Position numbers and translations under genes: made by a program. This document shows, in pieces, positions 16,447 to 23,896 of a stretch of DNA of 64,000 bases (the first letter of the stretch is position 1; every line of letters starts with the position of its first letter). Origin of the DNA: Nocardia neocaledoniensis (lineage in GTDB: Bacteria > Actinomycetota > Actinomycetes > Mycobacteriales > Mycobacteriaceae); the NCBI RefSeq assembly GCF_003182135.1, contig NZ_QGTL01000003.1, positions 682,001 through 746,000 of the forward strand, written 5' to 3'. Under the pieces are notes generated by a model. That model was not told the DNA's origin, ran no database searches, and saw only the letters and a list, made by a program, of their open reading frames with translations.

Positions 16447-17006
16447 CCTGGATCTCGACGGCGATCACCGTCGACCACAAACTCAGCGAGTTCGACTGCG
16501 GGAAACCGGTTCTCGACGAGTGGTTGCAGCGTATGGCGTTGCAGGCCGAGCAGCGCTGGACGAGCCGCACGTATGTATGGGTCACCGAGGACGATCCGAC
16601 TGTGCGTGCCTACTACGCGATCGCGCCGACCCAGGTGGAACGCGACGTCGACGGCCTCTCACAGAAGTTGTCCTCCGGGCTGAAGGTCGTCCCGGCGTTC
16701 CTTCTCGCGAAATTCGCGCTCGATCGATCTCTGCATGGTCAGGGGTTGGGCGAACAGTTGCTCGTCGACGCGGTCTCCAAGATCTTGGGAGCGGCTCAGA
16801 CGACGGGCGGCCGGCTGATCGTCGTCGATGCCATCGATGAGTCGGCGGCCGCGTTCTACTCACGTTTCGGGTTCGTGCGCGTCACCAACACCGAAAACCG
16901 ACTGGTGATGAAGACGTCGACAGCACTGTCGGCGTGCGATAAGCCCGGGCCGATACGCCGCACCGGCGAGCACCCGAGATCAGGCCTGCTGGCCGGACGG
17001 CCGTAG
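16443..17006 (+). CDS. tacT: TacT-type GNAT acetyltransferase toxin
   Basis: TacT toxins acetylate the amino group of charged aminoacyl-tRNA and stop translation. The 187-aa protein shows the family start (H-K-L-S-E-F-D-C-G-K-P-V-L-D-E-W-L), A-Y-Y-A-I-A-P, the acetyl-CoA loop H-G-Q-G-L-G-E-Q-L-L near residue 100, and A-F-Y-S-R-F-G-F. The usual length is about 165 aa; the extra C-terminal 20 or so residues are Pro/Arg-rich and read through into the 3' end of the convergent sterol-carrier-family gene (27-bp overlap), suggesting the ancestral end was lost on insertion. It is coupled to tacA by a GTGA overlap. Confidence 0.92.
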   Translation: MTWISTAITVDHKLSEFDCGKPVLDEWLQRMALQAEQRWTSRTYVWVTEDDPTVRAYYAIAPTQVERDVDGLSQKLSSGLKVVPAFLLAKFALDRSLHGQGLGEQLLVDAVSKILGAAQTTGGRLIVVDAIDESAAAFYSRFGFVRVTNTENRLVMKTSTALSACDKPGPIRRTGEHPRSGLLAGRP

Positions 17007-17384
17007 CGGCACGATCGGGAGCCAGGCGGCGATCTCGCCCGCGCGGGTACCCGAGACCGAGAGGGCGCCGGACTCGACGGCCGCGTCGAAGTCGAGCAGG
17101 CCCGTGGCCAGCAGCAGCCAGGTCCTGACATCGGTCTCGACCACGTTCGGCGGCGTCCCCCTCGTGTGCCGCGGCCCCTCGACACACTGCACCGCCACGA
17201 ACGGCGGCACCCGCACCTCCACCGAATGCCCCGGCGCATCCGCGGCCAACGCCCGCGCGGTCCCCCGCACGGCGGCCGCGATCACCGGCCGCTCCGGCTG
17301 CGCCGCCTGAGCCGTCCGCAGCCAGTTGGCCACCGCTGCGACCGCCGCCCGCACCTGGGCCGGATCCACCTTCTGTCGCGCCAT
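16980..17384 (-). CDS. Sterol carrier family protein (Rv0807 position)
   Basis: This 134-aa protein, conserved in actinobacteria next to purF, is annotated as a sterol-carrier-like (SCP2/MaoC-adjacent) family protein. It starts M-A-R-Q-K-V-D-P-A-Q-V-R-A-A-V and has a central R-V-P-P-F-V-A-V-Q-C block and W-L-L-L-A-T-G-L-L-D-F-D. There is no signal peptide or membrane segment. The ATG at 17384 is chosen because TAGCGT stands exactly 7 nt upstream (leaderless); an upstream in-frame start would lie ahead of that promoter. Its 3' end overlaps tacT. Biochemical role is unknown. Confidence 0.82.
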   Translation of the reverse strand: MARQKVDPAQVRAAVAAVANWLRTAQAAQPERPVIAAAVRGTARALAADAPGHSVEVRVPPFVAVQCVEGPRHTRGTPPNVVETDVRTWLLLATGLLDFDAAVESGALSVSGTRAGEIAAWLPIVPLRPSGQQA

Positions 17385-17391
17385 CCGCGCA

Positions 17392-17397
17392 ACGCTA
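17392..17397 (-). promoter_or_regulatory. -10 box TAGCGT for the leaderless sterol-carrier-family gene
   Basis: TAGCGT (minus strand) is followed by 7 nt and the ATG at 17384; no Shine-Dalgarno is present. Confidence 0.6.
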
Positions 17398-17455
17398 CCG
17401 ACCCCTGCCGACAACCGGCATCGTCACCCACGTACAGCATCTCGAACTCGTCTAC

Positions 17456-17491
17456 TTAATTAGACTTGATTGCGTAAAATTGATTAGACTA
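17456..17491 (+). promoter_or_regulatory. AT-rich promoter with paired repeats ahead of hicAB
   Basis: TTAATTAGACTT (17456-17467) and TTGATTAGACTA (17480-17491) match at 10 of 12 bases and are spaced 24 bp start to start. Between them lies TAAAAT (17475-17480), a near-consensus -10. The second repeat ends 2 bp before the toxin ATG. The stretch is far more AT-rich than its surroundings. It is the likely HicB operator (inference). Confidence 0.6.
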
Positions 17492-17493
17492 AA

Positions 17494-17715
17494 ATGGTGA
17501 TCGCACCGGAGCCCACGCGGACCACCTTGAAGCGTCTCGTCGCGGCCGGCTTCACCAGTCGCCCGGGAAAGGGCAGCCACACCATGTGGATATGTCGACA
17601 CAGAGTCATCACAGTCACCGTGGCTTCCGGGCACAACTCGCAATCACCGGGCATGGTTCGCACTGTCAACAAAGCGATCGCCCACTGCACGCAGCAATGC
17701 ACGGAGGAATCATGA
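17494..17715 (+). CDS. hicA: HicA-type mRNA interferase toxin
   Basis: HicA toxins cleave mRNA independently of ribosomes. The 73-aa protein has the small double-stranded-RNA-binding-like fold signature: T-L-K-R-L-V-A-A-G-F, then P-G-K-G-S-H-T-M-W with the catalytic His at residue 29, a beta-hairpin (R-V-I-T-V-T-V-A-S) and a C-terminal helix. The ATG lies right behind an AT-rich repeat promoter and has no Shine-Dalgarno. Its stop overlaps the antitoxin start (ATGA). Toxin-first order is usual for HicAB. Confidence 0.85.
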   Translation: MVIAPEPTRTTLKRLVAAGFTSRPGKGSHTMWICRHRVITVTVASGHNSQSPGMVRTVNKAIAHCTQQCTEES

Positions 17716-18110
17716 CCGTCTACCGCATCGAGGTTTCCCGCGACGATCGCTGGTGGATGATCCGAATTCCCCAACTGGACGGCGTCAACGGCAACATCGA
17801 AGGGCTCACCCAGGCACGCCGGTACGCCGACATCGGCATAGAGGCGACCAACTACATCTGCACCGTCGCCGATGTCGCACCGTCGTCTGTCGAACTCGAC
17901 GTCACAGCACACGTCGGCGATACCGACGTCACCGCGGCGGCGGCAGAGGTCTCCGCAGCGAGGGCCGAGGCCGCTCGGCAGGAAGCACACGCGATGGCCC
18001 TGGCCACAGCGACCGCGCGGCGCTTGGCCGCTGACGGGGTGCCGGTGCGGGACATCGGCGCGGTACTCGGCGTCACGTTCCAGAGAGCGGCGCAGCTCGC
18101 GAACTCGTGA
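17712..18110 (+). CDS. hicB: HicB-type antitoxin
   Basis: This is the partner of the HicA-type toxin. The 132-aa protein has an N-terminal degraded-RNase-H-like strand pattern (V-Y-R-I-E-V-S-R-D-D-R-W-W-M-I-R-I-P-Q-L), an Ala/Glu-rich central helix (S-A-A-R-A-E-A-A-R-Q-E-A), and a C-terminal helix-turn-helix (V-P-V-R-D-I-G-A-V-L-G-V-T-F-Q-R-A-A-Q-L). The HTH would bind the operator repeats upstream of hicA. GGAGG lies a few bases before the ATG, inside the toxin gene. This longer, HTH-ended form is the actinobacterial variant. Confidence 0.8.
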   Translation: MTVYRIEVSRDDRWWMIRIPQLDGVNGNIEGLTQARRYADIGIEATNYICTVADVAPSSVELDVTAHVGDTDVTAAAAEVSAARAEAARQEAHAMALATATARRLAADGVPVRDIGAVLGVTFQRAAQLANS

Positions 18111-18135
18111 GCGGGCTCCTGCGAGCCGCGCCGGG

Positions 18136-19278
18136 TCACCGGCCAGGCGGCAGGTGACCGACGATCTTCTCGGCGAGGCTGGTCACCTTCGCGCACGCCT
18201 CCTCACGGAGTCCAGCCTCGACACCGGTGTCGACTTGGAGCAGCACGGCGCCGACCTGCCGCCCTTCGGCCTCACCCTGTGGAACATCGAAGGCCAGGTC
18301 GCAGGTGTACTCACTGTCCACCCAGGACAGCCGTAGGCCGGTCCGGCCGCCGACCTCGACCGGTGTCGGTGTCACATAGCGGTCGCGGTCGTAGAAACGC
18401 CTGGCGAACCATTCTTCGGTGGACTCGACGGAAAGGTTGAACCAGGATCCTTTCCAATAGCAGGACTTCGAATGAGCGGGGTCTGGGCTGGACTTCTCCG
18501 CCTGGGTGAGCTCGGAGCCCGCGAGCGCGGTCCTGGTCAGCTCACACGGATCCCACACCGGCGCGGCAGAATTCGGCGTGCTGGTCGGCGCACTGGACGA
18601 CGACGTAGTGCTGTCGCCGTCGAACACCGCCGTCGGCAGCCGCGGCGGGATCGTACGGGCGACCGCGGCGATGAGCGACTCGGCACCGGATCGCAGATCC
18701 TCGCGCAACGAAGAGGTGTCCCCGTTGGGATATCCGAGGCTCCAGTTGTGACCGCCCGTGATGACCCTGATGGTCAAATTGCCGACGACGGCCTCAGCTT
18801 CGACCTGGACAGTGTCCCGGGAAGTTCGCACCACCCAGATCCGCGCCGCGTCGCCGACTCCGGGCAGCGACTCGGGAGCGCCCACAGCGGACGCCGGTGG
18901 CAGGAATTCGCGCGATGTCATCGCCGCGGTCGTCGGTCCGGCTTGCTCCATTCGCGGTGTGGTCTCGAGCGTGAGCGAGACCGTGGCCGTGCGTGACATC
19001 GGGCCGGTTCGCTCACTCGGCACCGGGTCCTCGGCGGTCAGTGAGCACCACAGATCCCGCTCCGACAGCTTCCTGGCATGCATGGGCCGATCCCGGCCAG
19101 GCAGCGCGCCGAGGAATCCACGAACGGCCCCGTCCACGGATTCGCCGAGATCAGCGCAGCCACTGGGCAATCGGGAGTAGCCAGAGACCCACGTCCACTC
19201 CGGCACCGCAGGTCGCGCGCACCCACCCACGAGCGCCGTCACGGCAATCGCCCAACCGAGCGTTCGAAGCAAACCCAT
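18136..19278 (-). CDS. Putative lipoprotein with a DUF3558-like C-terminal domain
   Basis: This 380-aa protein has a lipoprotein signal ending T-A-L-V-G-G-C, with Cys 20 as the lipidation site. The second half, after a Ser/Thr/Pro linker (S-S-S-S-A-P-T-S-T), begins W-D-P-C-E-L-T and continues with K-S-C-Y-W-K-G, the two-cysteine pattern of DUF3558 lipoproteins of Nocardia and Saccharopolyspora. The N-terminal half has its own cysteine pair (G-C-A-D-L, L-W-C-S-L). The ATG at 19278 follows GAGGGGGG. It is convergent with hicB. Function is unknown; such lipoproteins are surface-exposed. It is distantly like the lipoprotein at 56060. Confidence 0.75.
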   Translation of the reverse strand: MGLLRTLGWAIAVTALVGGCARPAVPEWTWVSGYSRLPSGCADLGESVDGAVRGFLGALPGRDRPMHARKLSERDLWCSLTAEDPVPSERTGPMSRTATVSLTLETTPRMEQAGPTTAAMTSREFLPPASAVGAPESLPGVGDAARIWVVRTSRDTVQVEAEAVVGNLTIRVITGGHNWSLGYPNGDTSSLREDLRSGAESLIAAVARTIPPRLPTAVFDGDSTTSSSSAPTSTPNSAAPVWDPCELTRTALAGSELTQAEKSSPDPAHSKSCYWKGSWFNLSVESTEEWFARRFYDRDRYVTPTPVEVGGRTGLRLSWVDSEYTCDLAFDVPQGEAEGRQVGAVLLQVDTGVEAGLREEACAKVTSLAEKIVGHLPPGR

Positions 19279-19432
19279 CGCCCCCCCCTCACAGACCGAA
19301 TGATGATGCCACAGCATCCTGCGGAGCGACCGAGCGAACCGAGTCCGACAGCGGCACTCTGCGTTTCGAGAACACCGTCGCTCGACGGGTCATCAGCCGG
19401 GCTGGGCCGGTCGAGCTACGGGTCCGGCGCAG

Positions 19433-20065
19433 TCAGCCTCGGCCGGTGTGGAGGGCGTCGATGCGGAGGTCGAGGTAGTCGCGCATCATCTGGCGGGCGT
19501 CGGTGCCGCCGAGGAGGGCCAGGCGTTTGGTGTGGGCGAGCAGGAGCAGGCCGGAGAGGTGGGCGAGGACGTCGGCGGTGATGACGCGGGCTCGGTCCTC
19601 GGTGGCGCCGAGTTCGACGGTGGCCGAGACCATGGGGGCGAGGCCGGCCAGCATGACGGCGTTGAGGCCCGCGTTCAGTTCGGCGCCGAGGCCGTGCGGG
19701 CGGATGCCGCCGCGGAAGAGGTAGAAGCCGAGGTCGAGGTCGCGGGGGTTGCCGTCGTAGAAATCGAAGAAGGCCAGGCCGGCGGCGCGGAACCGGTCGG
19801 CCGGGTCGGCCAGTGCGGTCACCTCGGCCACCTCGGCAGACAGCCGTTCCAGCGATTCGCCGAGCAGCGCGGCGTAGATGTGTTCCTTGCTCGGGAAATA
19901 GCCGTAGAGGGCACCGGGGGTGTAGCCGGCGGCGGTCGCGATCGCCCGGATATTGGCCGCGTCGACGCCGTCGCGCTCGAAGATCGTCCGGGCCGCACGC
20001 AGGATGATCGCGCGTTTCGCCTCGGCGATCTCGTCGCGACGCCCCGCCCGGCTCGGTTCGGCCAC
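19433..20065 (-). CDS. TetR-family transcriptional regulator
   Basis: This 210-aa protein has an N-terminal TetR helix-turn-helix: I-I-L-R-A-A-R-T-I-F-E-R-D-G, A-N-I-R-A-I-A-T-A-A-G-Y-T-P-G-A-L-Y-G-Y-F-P-S-K at residues 20-62. The C-terminal ligand domain is helical with L-A-F-F-D-F-Y-D. The GTG start has a purine-rich GGGAAG upstream. It is divergent from an alpha/beta hydrolase, and the 82-bp gap holds two near-identical 15-bp palindromes, so it almost certainly represses that hydrolase and itself. The ligand is unknown. Confidence 0.92.
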   Translation of the reverse strand: MAEPSRAGRRDEIAEAKRAIILRAARTIFERDGVDAANIRAIATAAGYTPGALYGYFPSKEHIYAALLGESLERLSAEVAEVTALADPADRFRAAGLAFFDFYDGNPRDLDLGFYLFRGGIRPHGLGAELNAGLNAVMLAGLAPMVSATVELGATEDRARVITADVLAHLSGLLLLAHTKRLALLGGTDARQMMRDYLDLRIDALHTGRG

Positions 20066-20105
20066 TCGTCCCCACTTCCCTTCGATCGGGTCCTCACGCT
20101 ACATT

Positions 20106-20139
20106 CTGAACATCGTTCAGCACAGTGAACGTCGTTCAG
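20106..20139. promoter_or_regulatory. Two tandem 15-bp TetR operators
   Basis: CTGAACATCGTTCAG (20106-20120, perfect 6-3-6 palindrome) and GTGAACGTCGTTCAG (20125-20139) have centres 19 bp apart. The first abuts TACATT (20100-20105), a possible -10; the second runs into the Shine-Dalgarno of the hydrolase. They lie in the divergent TetR/hydrolase gap. Confidence 0.8.
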
Positions 20140-20147
20140 GAGGTGTC

Positions 20148-21017
20148 ATGTCGAGCTCGACCGAGCCGCTGGAACCCACCACGCTGCGCCTGCGCGGCGC
20201 CGACGGGCTGGCGCTGGCCGCCGATGCCTTCGGCCCCGCGGACGGGCCGCTCGTGGTGATGCTGCACGGTGGCGGCCAGAACCGGCACTCGTGGAAGCGC
20301 ACCGGCCGCGCGCTGGCCGCCGAGGGCATGCGGGTGGTCGCCGTCGACGCGCGCGGCCACGGCGACAGCGAGTGGTCACCGACGCGCGACTACACGCGCG
20401 AGGTGATGGTCGGCGATCTGCTCACCGTGCTCGAGCAGCTCGGCGCGACATCGGAGCGCGGCGCGGTGGTGGTCGGCGCCAGCATGGGCGGCATCACCGG
20501 CCTGCTCGCGACGGCAGCGCCCGGCGGCGCGGCGATCCGCGCGCTGGTGCTGGTGGACATCGTGCCCCGCTCGGAATCCAAGGGCGTGGAGCGCGTGATG
20601 GACTTCCTCGGCAGGCACCGCGACGGTTTCGATACCCTCGACCAGGTGGCCGACGCGGTCGCCGCCTACCTGCCGCACCGCCCGCGCCCCGACAACGCCG
20701 ACGGACTGCTGCGCAATCTGCGCCAACGCGACGGCCGGTGGTACTGGCACTGGGATCCGGACCTGATCAGCAACCTGGACACCGACGCCGAGGCCCGCAT
20801 CGCCGAGATGGAGTCGGCCGCAGAGGCTTTGACAATCCCCGTCCTGCTCGTGCGCGGCGGCAAGTCCGATGTCGTCAGCGACGAGGGCACCGCCGCCTTC
20901 CTCGCCCTGGCGCCACACGCCCGCCTCGCCGAGATCACCACGGCCGCCCACACCGCGGCGGGCGACGACAACGACGCCTTCACCGACGCCGTCGCGGGCT
21001 TCGTCGCGACAGCCTGA
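20148..21017 (+). CDS. Alpha/beta hydrolase under TetR control
   Basis: This 289-aa cytosolic hydrolase has the oxyanion strand M-L-H-G-G-G-Q-N near 39, nucleophile elbow G-A-S-M-G-G with Ser 112, acid region near L-L-V-R-G-G-K-S-D, and a late A-A-H-T-A histidine. The H-G-G-G-Q-N-R-H-S-W segment resembles epoxide-hydrolase/haloperoxidase-like hydrolases of actinobacteria. A strong AGGAGGT lies before the ATG. Expression is likely induced by the ligand of the divergent TetR. The substrate cannot be inferred. Confidence 0.88.
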   Translation: MSSSTEPLEPTTLRLRGADGLALAADAFGPADGPLVVMLHGGGQNRHSWKRTGRALAAEGMRVVAVDARGHGDSEWSPTRDYTREVMVGDLLTVLEQLGATSERGAVVVGASMGGITGLLATAAPGGAAIRALVLVDIVPRSESKGVERVMDFLGRHRDGFDTLDQVADAVAAYLPHRPRPDNADGLLRNLRQRDGRWYWHWDPDLISNLDTDAEARIAEMESAAEALTIPVLLVRGGKSDVVSDEGTAAFLALAPHARLAEITTAAHTAAGDDNDAFTDAVAGFVATA

Positions 21018-21033
21018 CCGAGTCGATGGCGGC

Positions 21034-21684
21034 CTAGGCCCCGCGGCCCGCTCGCAGCTCCAGCCGGAGCGCCGCGAGCGGCAGCATCGCTCCCCCGGCG
21101 TTGATCGCCAGGTGGAGCAGGGCGGGCGCGGTCGCACTGCCGGTGTGTCTGCGCAACGCTCCGAAGACCAGCCCGGCCAGGGTGGTGAGGGCGACGGTCC
21201 CCGGCACCGACTCCCCGGCGACCCGCGCCGCGTGGACGTGGCACAGCCCGAAGTCGAGCGCGCCGGCGCCGGTCGCCGCGACCGGTCCGGTCATCTCGTC
21301 GAGCAGCGGGTCGAGCGTGCCGCGGAACACCGCTTCCTCGGCCAGCACCGTGCCCACCGGGATGTGCAGGGCGATCCACTCGAGCGTCGAGGTCTCCGGC
21401 ACGCGCTCGGCCACCTCGAGCGGGATCCGGCGCAGCGCCGGAACCGCCAGGGCCACACCGAAACCGGCGAACACCAACGCCGCGCTACCCAACCCCCAGC
21501 GCAACCCCTTGGTCGACAGCCAGTTCGGACGACCGGCGAACACCACCCCGTACCCCACGGCGAATCCGAGGTTGGCCGCTGTGCGCCCGCGCAGCGGAAG
21601 CTCCAGCGCGGGCAGCACCCGATTGCTCCACAGCGGCGGCAGCGCGAGAGCGACCGCGCCACGCGCCCGCGCCACCGGGTTCAC
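21034..21684 (-). CDS. CPBP-family intramembrane metalloprotease (Rv0804 position)
   Basis: This 216-aa polytopic protein has the CAAX-protease/bacteriocin-processing (CPBP) motifs: E-E-A-V-F-R with Glu 116-117 and Arg 121, F-G-L-C-H with His 149, and H-L-A-I-N with His 191 and Asn 195. Family members cleave within membranes or process prenylated or bacteriocin-like peptides. The GTG start at 21684 overlaps the stop of the preceding membrane hydrolase (GTGA), so the two are translationally coupled and probably act together. The upstream longer frame shows no family match. Confidence 0.88.
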   Translation of the reverse strand: MNPVARARGAVALALPPLWSNRVLPALELPLRGRTAANLGFAVGYGVVFAGRPNWLSTKGLRWGLGSAALVFAGFGVALAVPALRRIPLEVAERVPETSTLEWIALHIPVGTVLAEEAVFRGTLDPLLDEMTGPVAATGAGALDFGLCHVHAARVAGESVPGTVALTTLAGLVFGALRRHTGSATAPALLHLAINAGGAMLPLAALRLELRAGRGA

Positions 21685-23411
21685 TTCACCTCCCGCTCGT
21701 ACTCCTCGGCCGATTCCAGTGCGGCACGGGCCTTCTCGACCACCTCCGCACTCACCCCCGGCGGCTCGGCGACCGCCAGCCAGCCGTCGAGCACCAGCGA
21801 CCCGTACCGGTGCCCGTGCCCGTCCGAAACCCCTTGCGCATTGGTCAGATCGGCGGTCACCTGCCAGAACGTCACGAACGGCGCCCACCGCATCTGTGTC
21901 GAGACATCCGCGCCGCGCGGCTCGCTCAACCAATCCGGCTGGGTGAAGATGAGATCGGCCGACCACCACACGATGGGATCGGACGGGTGCTGCAGATAGG
22001 CGATGCGCGGCTCCAGCCAGGTGACGCCCTTCGCCAGATCCCCTGCGTCGTCGGCGAATCGGACCACGAGCCCGTCGGCGTAGCGCGGCGCCACCTCGGG
22101 CGAGCCGGGATCACGCCGGTCGACGAACTGCCGCCACAGCCGATTCGAGTTCGGCGGCCCGACCCACAGCGCGCCGTCGACCTCCTCACGCAGATCGGCG
22201 AGCCCGTCGAAGGCGTCCTCGGAGCCCTGCGAGCCCAGGCTCTCCCCGTACACGAACAGCTTCGGCCGCTGCTCCGGCGGCTGGGTCGAGATCCGCTCGT
22301 ACACCGCGTCGAACAGTTCCCGGCCGGCCGCGGCGGCCTTCTCCCGGTCCGAGAGGAACGACAGCACACTCGGCAGATACGAGTACTGGGTGGCGACGAT
22401 GGCGGTGTCGCCGCCGTAGAGATATTCGATCGCCCCGGCCGCCATCCCGTTGACCCACCCGGTGCCGGTGGTGGTGACCACCACGATCGCCGCGCGCTCG
22501 AAGGCCTTGGTTCGCTCGAGTTCGTCGACGGCCAGCCGGGCCGCGGTCTGCTCGCCGGTCACCGACTCCAAGCCCACGTACGCCCGGATCGGTTCGCGCG
22601 CGGGCTTTCCGGTGACCGCGGTGATGTCCGTGGCGCGCGGCCCGTTGGCGACGAACCAGCGGCCCTCGTAACCGAGGGTCTCCCACGGCGCGAGCGAGGC
22701 GAAGCTGCCGGAGCGTTCCGGCTGCTCCGGGCGCACCGCGTGCTCGGTCATCCGGTCGTTGCGCACGCTGAACGCCGAGTTGGCCACGGCGAACACCGCC
22801 CGCGAGGCCACACCGTTGACGATGGTCACCGTGAACACCACCAGCACCAGCGCCCCCGCGGCCGGGGCGAGCTCACGCGGCACCCGCACCCACCGGTTCA
22901 GCTGCCGCGCCAGAACCAGCACCAGCGTGCGCACGGTCCGGTAGGCGGCGACCACCGCGACGCCGACCGCCACGCTGAGCAATCCGGTCCGCAGGTAGGC
23001 GGGGGTGGTCGTGCCCGCCATCCCCATGAGCGAAGTGATCTCGCGCTGCCAGCGCGCCGACTGCACCAGCATCAGCGCGGCGACCAGCGCGCACACGACG
23101 AGCACCGTCGCCTTGATGCCGTAGCGCAGCCGGTCGGAGGGGCTGGGGATCGGGATCTTCGCCCGGACCCAGCGCCGGAACAGCCATTCGAGCACGCACC
23201 CGAGCCCGTACCCGATGGCGGCGTTGATCCCGCTGATCAGGCCCTGGAACAGCCAGTCGCGCGGCACCAGCGAGGGCGTCACGGACAGCGCGAAGAACAG
23301 GGTGGCCAGAACCAGGCCGGGGTAGTTCAGGTCGATGATGTCCTCGAGGCGGCGCAGCACCCCGGCGCCGCGCGCACGCAGCGTCTCTAGGGTGGAGCCT
23401 GTGGCGGACAC
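21681..23411 (-). CDS. Membrane alpha/beta-hydrolase family protein (Abhydrolase_9 type), copy 1
   Basis: This 576-aa protein starts with four or five membrane helices over the first 200 residues (F-F-A-L-S-V-T-P-S-L-V-P-R-D-W, then Q-G-L-I-S-G-I-N-A-A-I-G-Y), followed by a soluble alpha/beta-hydrolase domain with nucleophile Y-G-E-S-L-G-S-Q-G at Ser 391 and W-V-G-P-P-N-S-N-R-L-W. This two-part layout defines the Abhydrolase_9 family, largely restricted to mycolic-acid bacteria and relatives. GTG 23411 is preceded by CATACT six bases upstream, a possible leaderless start. It is coupled to the CPBP protease. It is a paralogue of the gene at 23893. Its substrate is unknown, presumably a membrane lipid or ester. 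Confidence 0.88.
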   Translation of the reverse strand: MSATGSTLETLRARGAGVLRRLEDIIDLNYPGLVLATLFFALSVTPSLVPRDWLFQGLISGINAAIGYGLGCVLEWLFRRWVRAKIPIPSPSDRLRYGIKATVLVVCALVAALMLVQSARWQREITSLMGMAGTTTPAYLRTGLLSVAVGVAVVAAYRTVRTLVLVLARQLNRWVRVPRELAPAAGALVLVVFTVTIVNGVASRAVFAVANSAFSVRNDRMTEHAVRPEQPERSGSFASLAPWETLGYEGRWFVANGPRATDITAVTGKPAREPIRAYVGLESVTGEQTAARLAVDELERTKAFERAAIVVVTTTGTGWVNGMAAGAIEYLYGGDTAIVATQYSYLPSVLSFLSDREKAAAAGRELFDAVYERISTQPPEQRPKLFVYGESLGSQGSEDAFDGLADLREEVDGALWVGPPNSNRLWRQFVDRRDPGSPEVAPRYADGLVVRFADDAGDLAKGVTWLEPRIAYLQHPSDPIVWWSADLIFTQPDWLSEPRGADVSTQMRWAPFVTFWQVTADLTNAQGVSDGHGHRYGSLVLDGWLAVAEPPGVSAEVVEKARAALESAEEYEREVK

Positions 23412-23552
23412 CGATCCAGTATGGCTGGCCGGTTCCGGCCCAGCGGGGTGTTGTGGATGGCGCGTCGGTCACTCTCGGCGGCGGCAACTACCCATCGCAC
23501 TCGAGTAGTTTCACGCGCCCGTGCGAAACCCCCGCTCAGCACACTGATTTCC

Positions 23553-23843
23553 ATGAGCACACCGAATGCCAAGCCGAAGAACACCTCGGCGTACATGGTT
23601 CAGGCCGCGATCGCGTTCGCCGTCAGCCTGTTCGGCACGGCCGCGGGCATCTACTACCTGCCGCTGGACGCCTGGCAGCGCGGGTTCCTCGCGATGTCGG
23701 GTCTGTTCCTGGTCACCAGCTGCTTCACCCTCGCGAAGGTCGTGCGCGACCAGCAGGAGGCGCAGTCGCTGATCGGACGGATCGATGAGGCACGGCTGGA
23801 ACAGCTGATCGCCGAACACAATCCGTTCCGGTCGGTGTCGTAG
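23553..23843 (+). CDS. YiaA/YiaB-type inner membrane protein
   Basis: This small membrane protein of 96 aa has two helices (A-A-I-A-F-A-V-S-L-F-G-T-A-A-G-I and G-F-L-A-M-S-G-L-F-L-V-T-S-C-F-T-L) followed by the charged A-K-V-V-R-D-Q-Q-E-A block, matching the YiaAB two-helix domain. The ATG at 23553 gives the compact family-sized protein; earlier in-frame starts add unconserved residues. It sits between the two Abhydrolase_9 paralogues, transcribed the other way. Function is unknown. Confidence 0.85.
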   Translation: MSTPNAKPKNTSAYMVQAAIAFAVSLFGTAAGIYYLPLDAWQRGFLAMSGLFLVTSCFTLAKVVRDQQEAQSLIGRIDEARLEQLIAEHNPFRSVS

Positions 23844-23896
23844 CCGGGACAGGGGCAGCCCCGATCGAGGGGTTCGGCGCTGCCCCGCCCGGCTAC
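23840..23896. terminator. Bidirectional hairpin embedding both stop codons
   Basis: The outer stem GTAGCCGGG/CCCGGCTAC (9 bp) and inner stem GGGGCAGC/GCTGCCCC (8 bp) form one long hairpin. The TAG stop of the YiaAB gene lies in the left arm and the TAG stop of the convergent hydrolase lies in the right arm. Confidence 0.8.
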
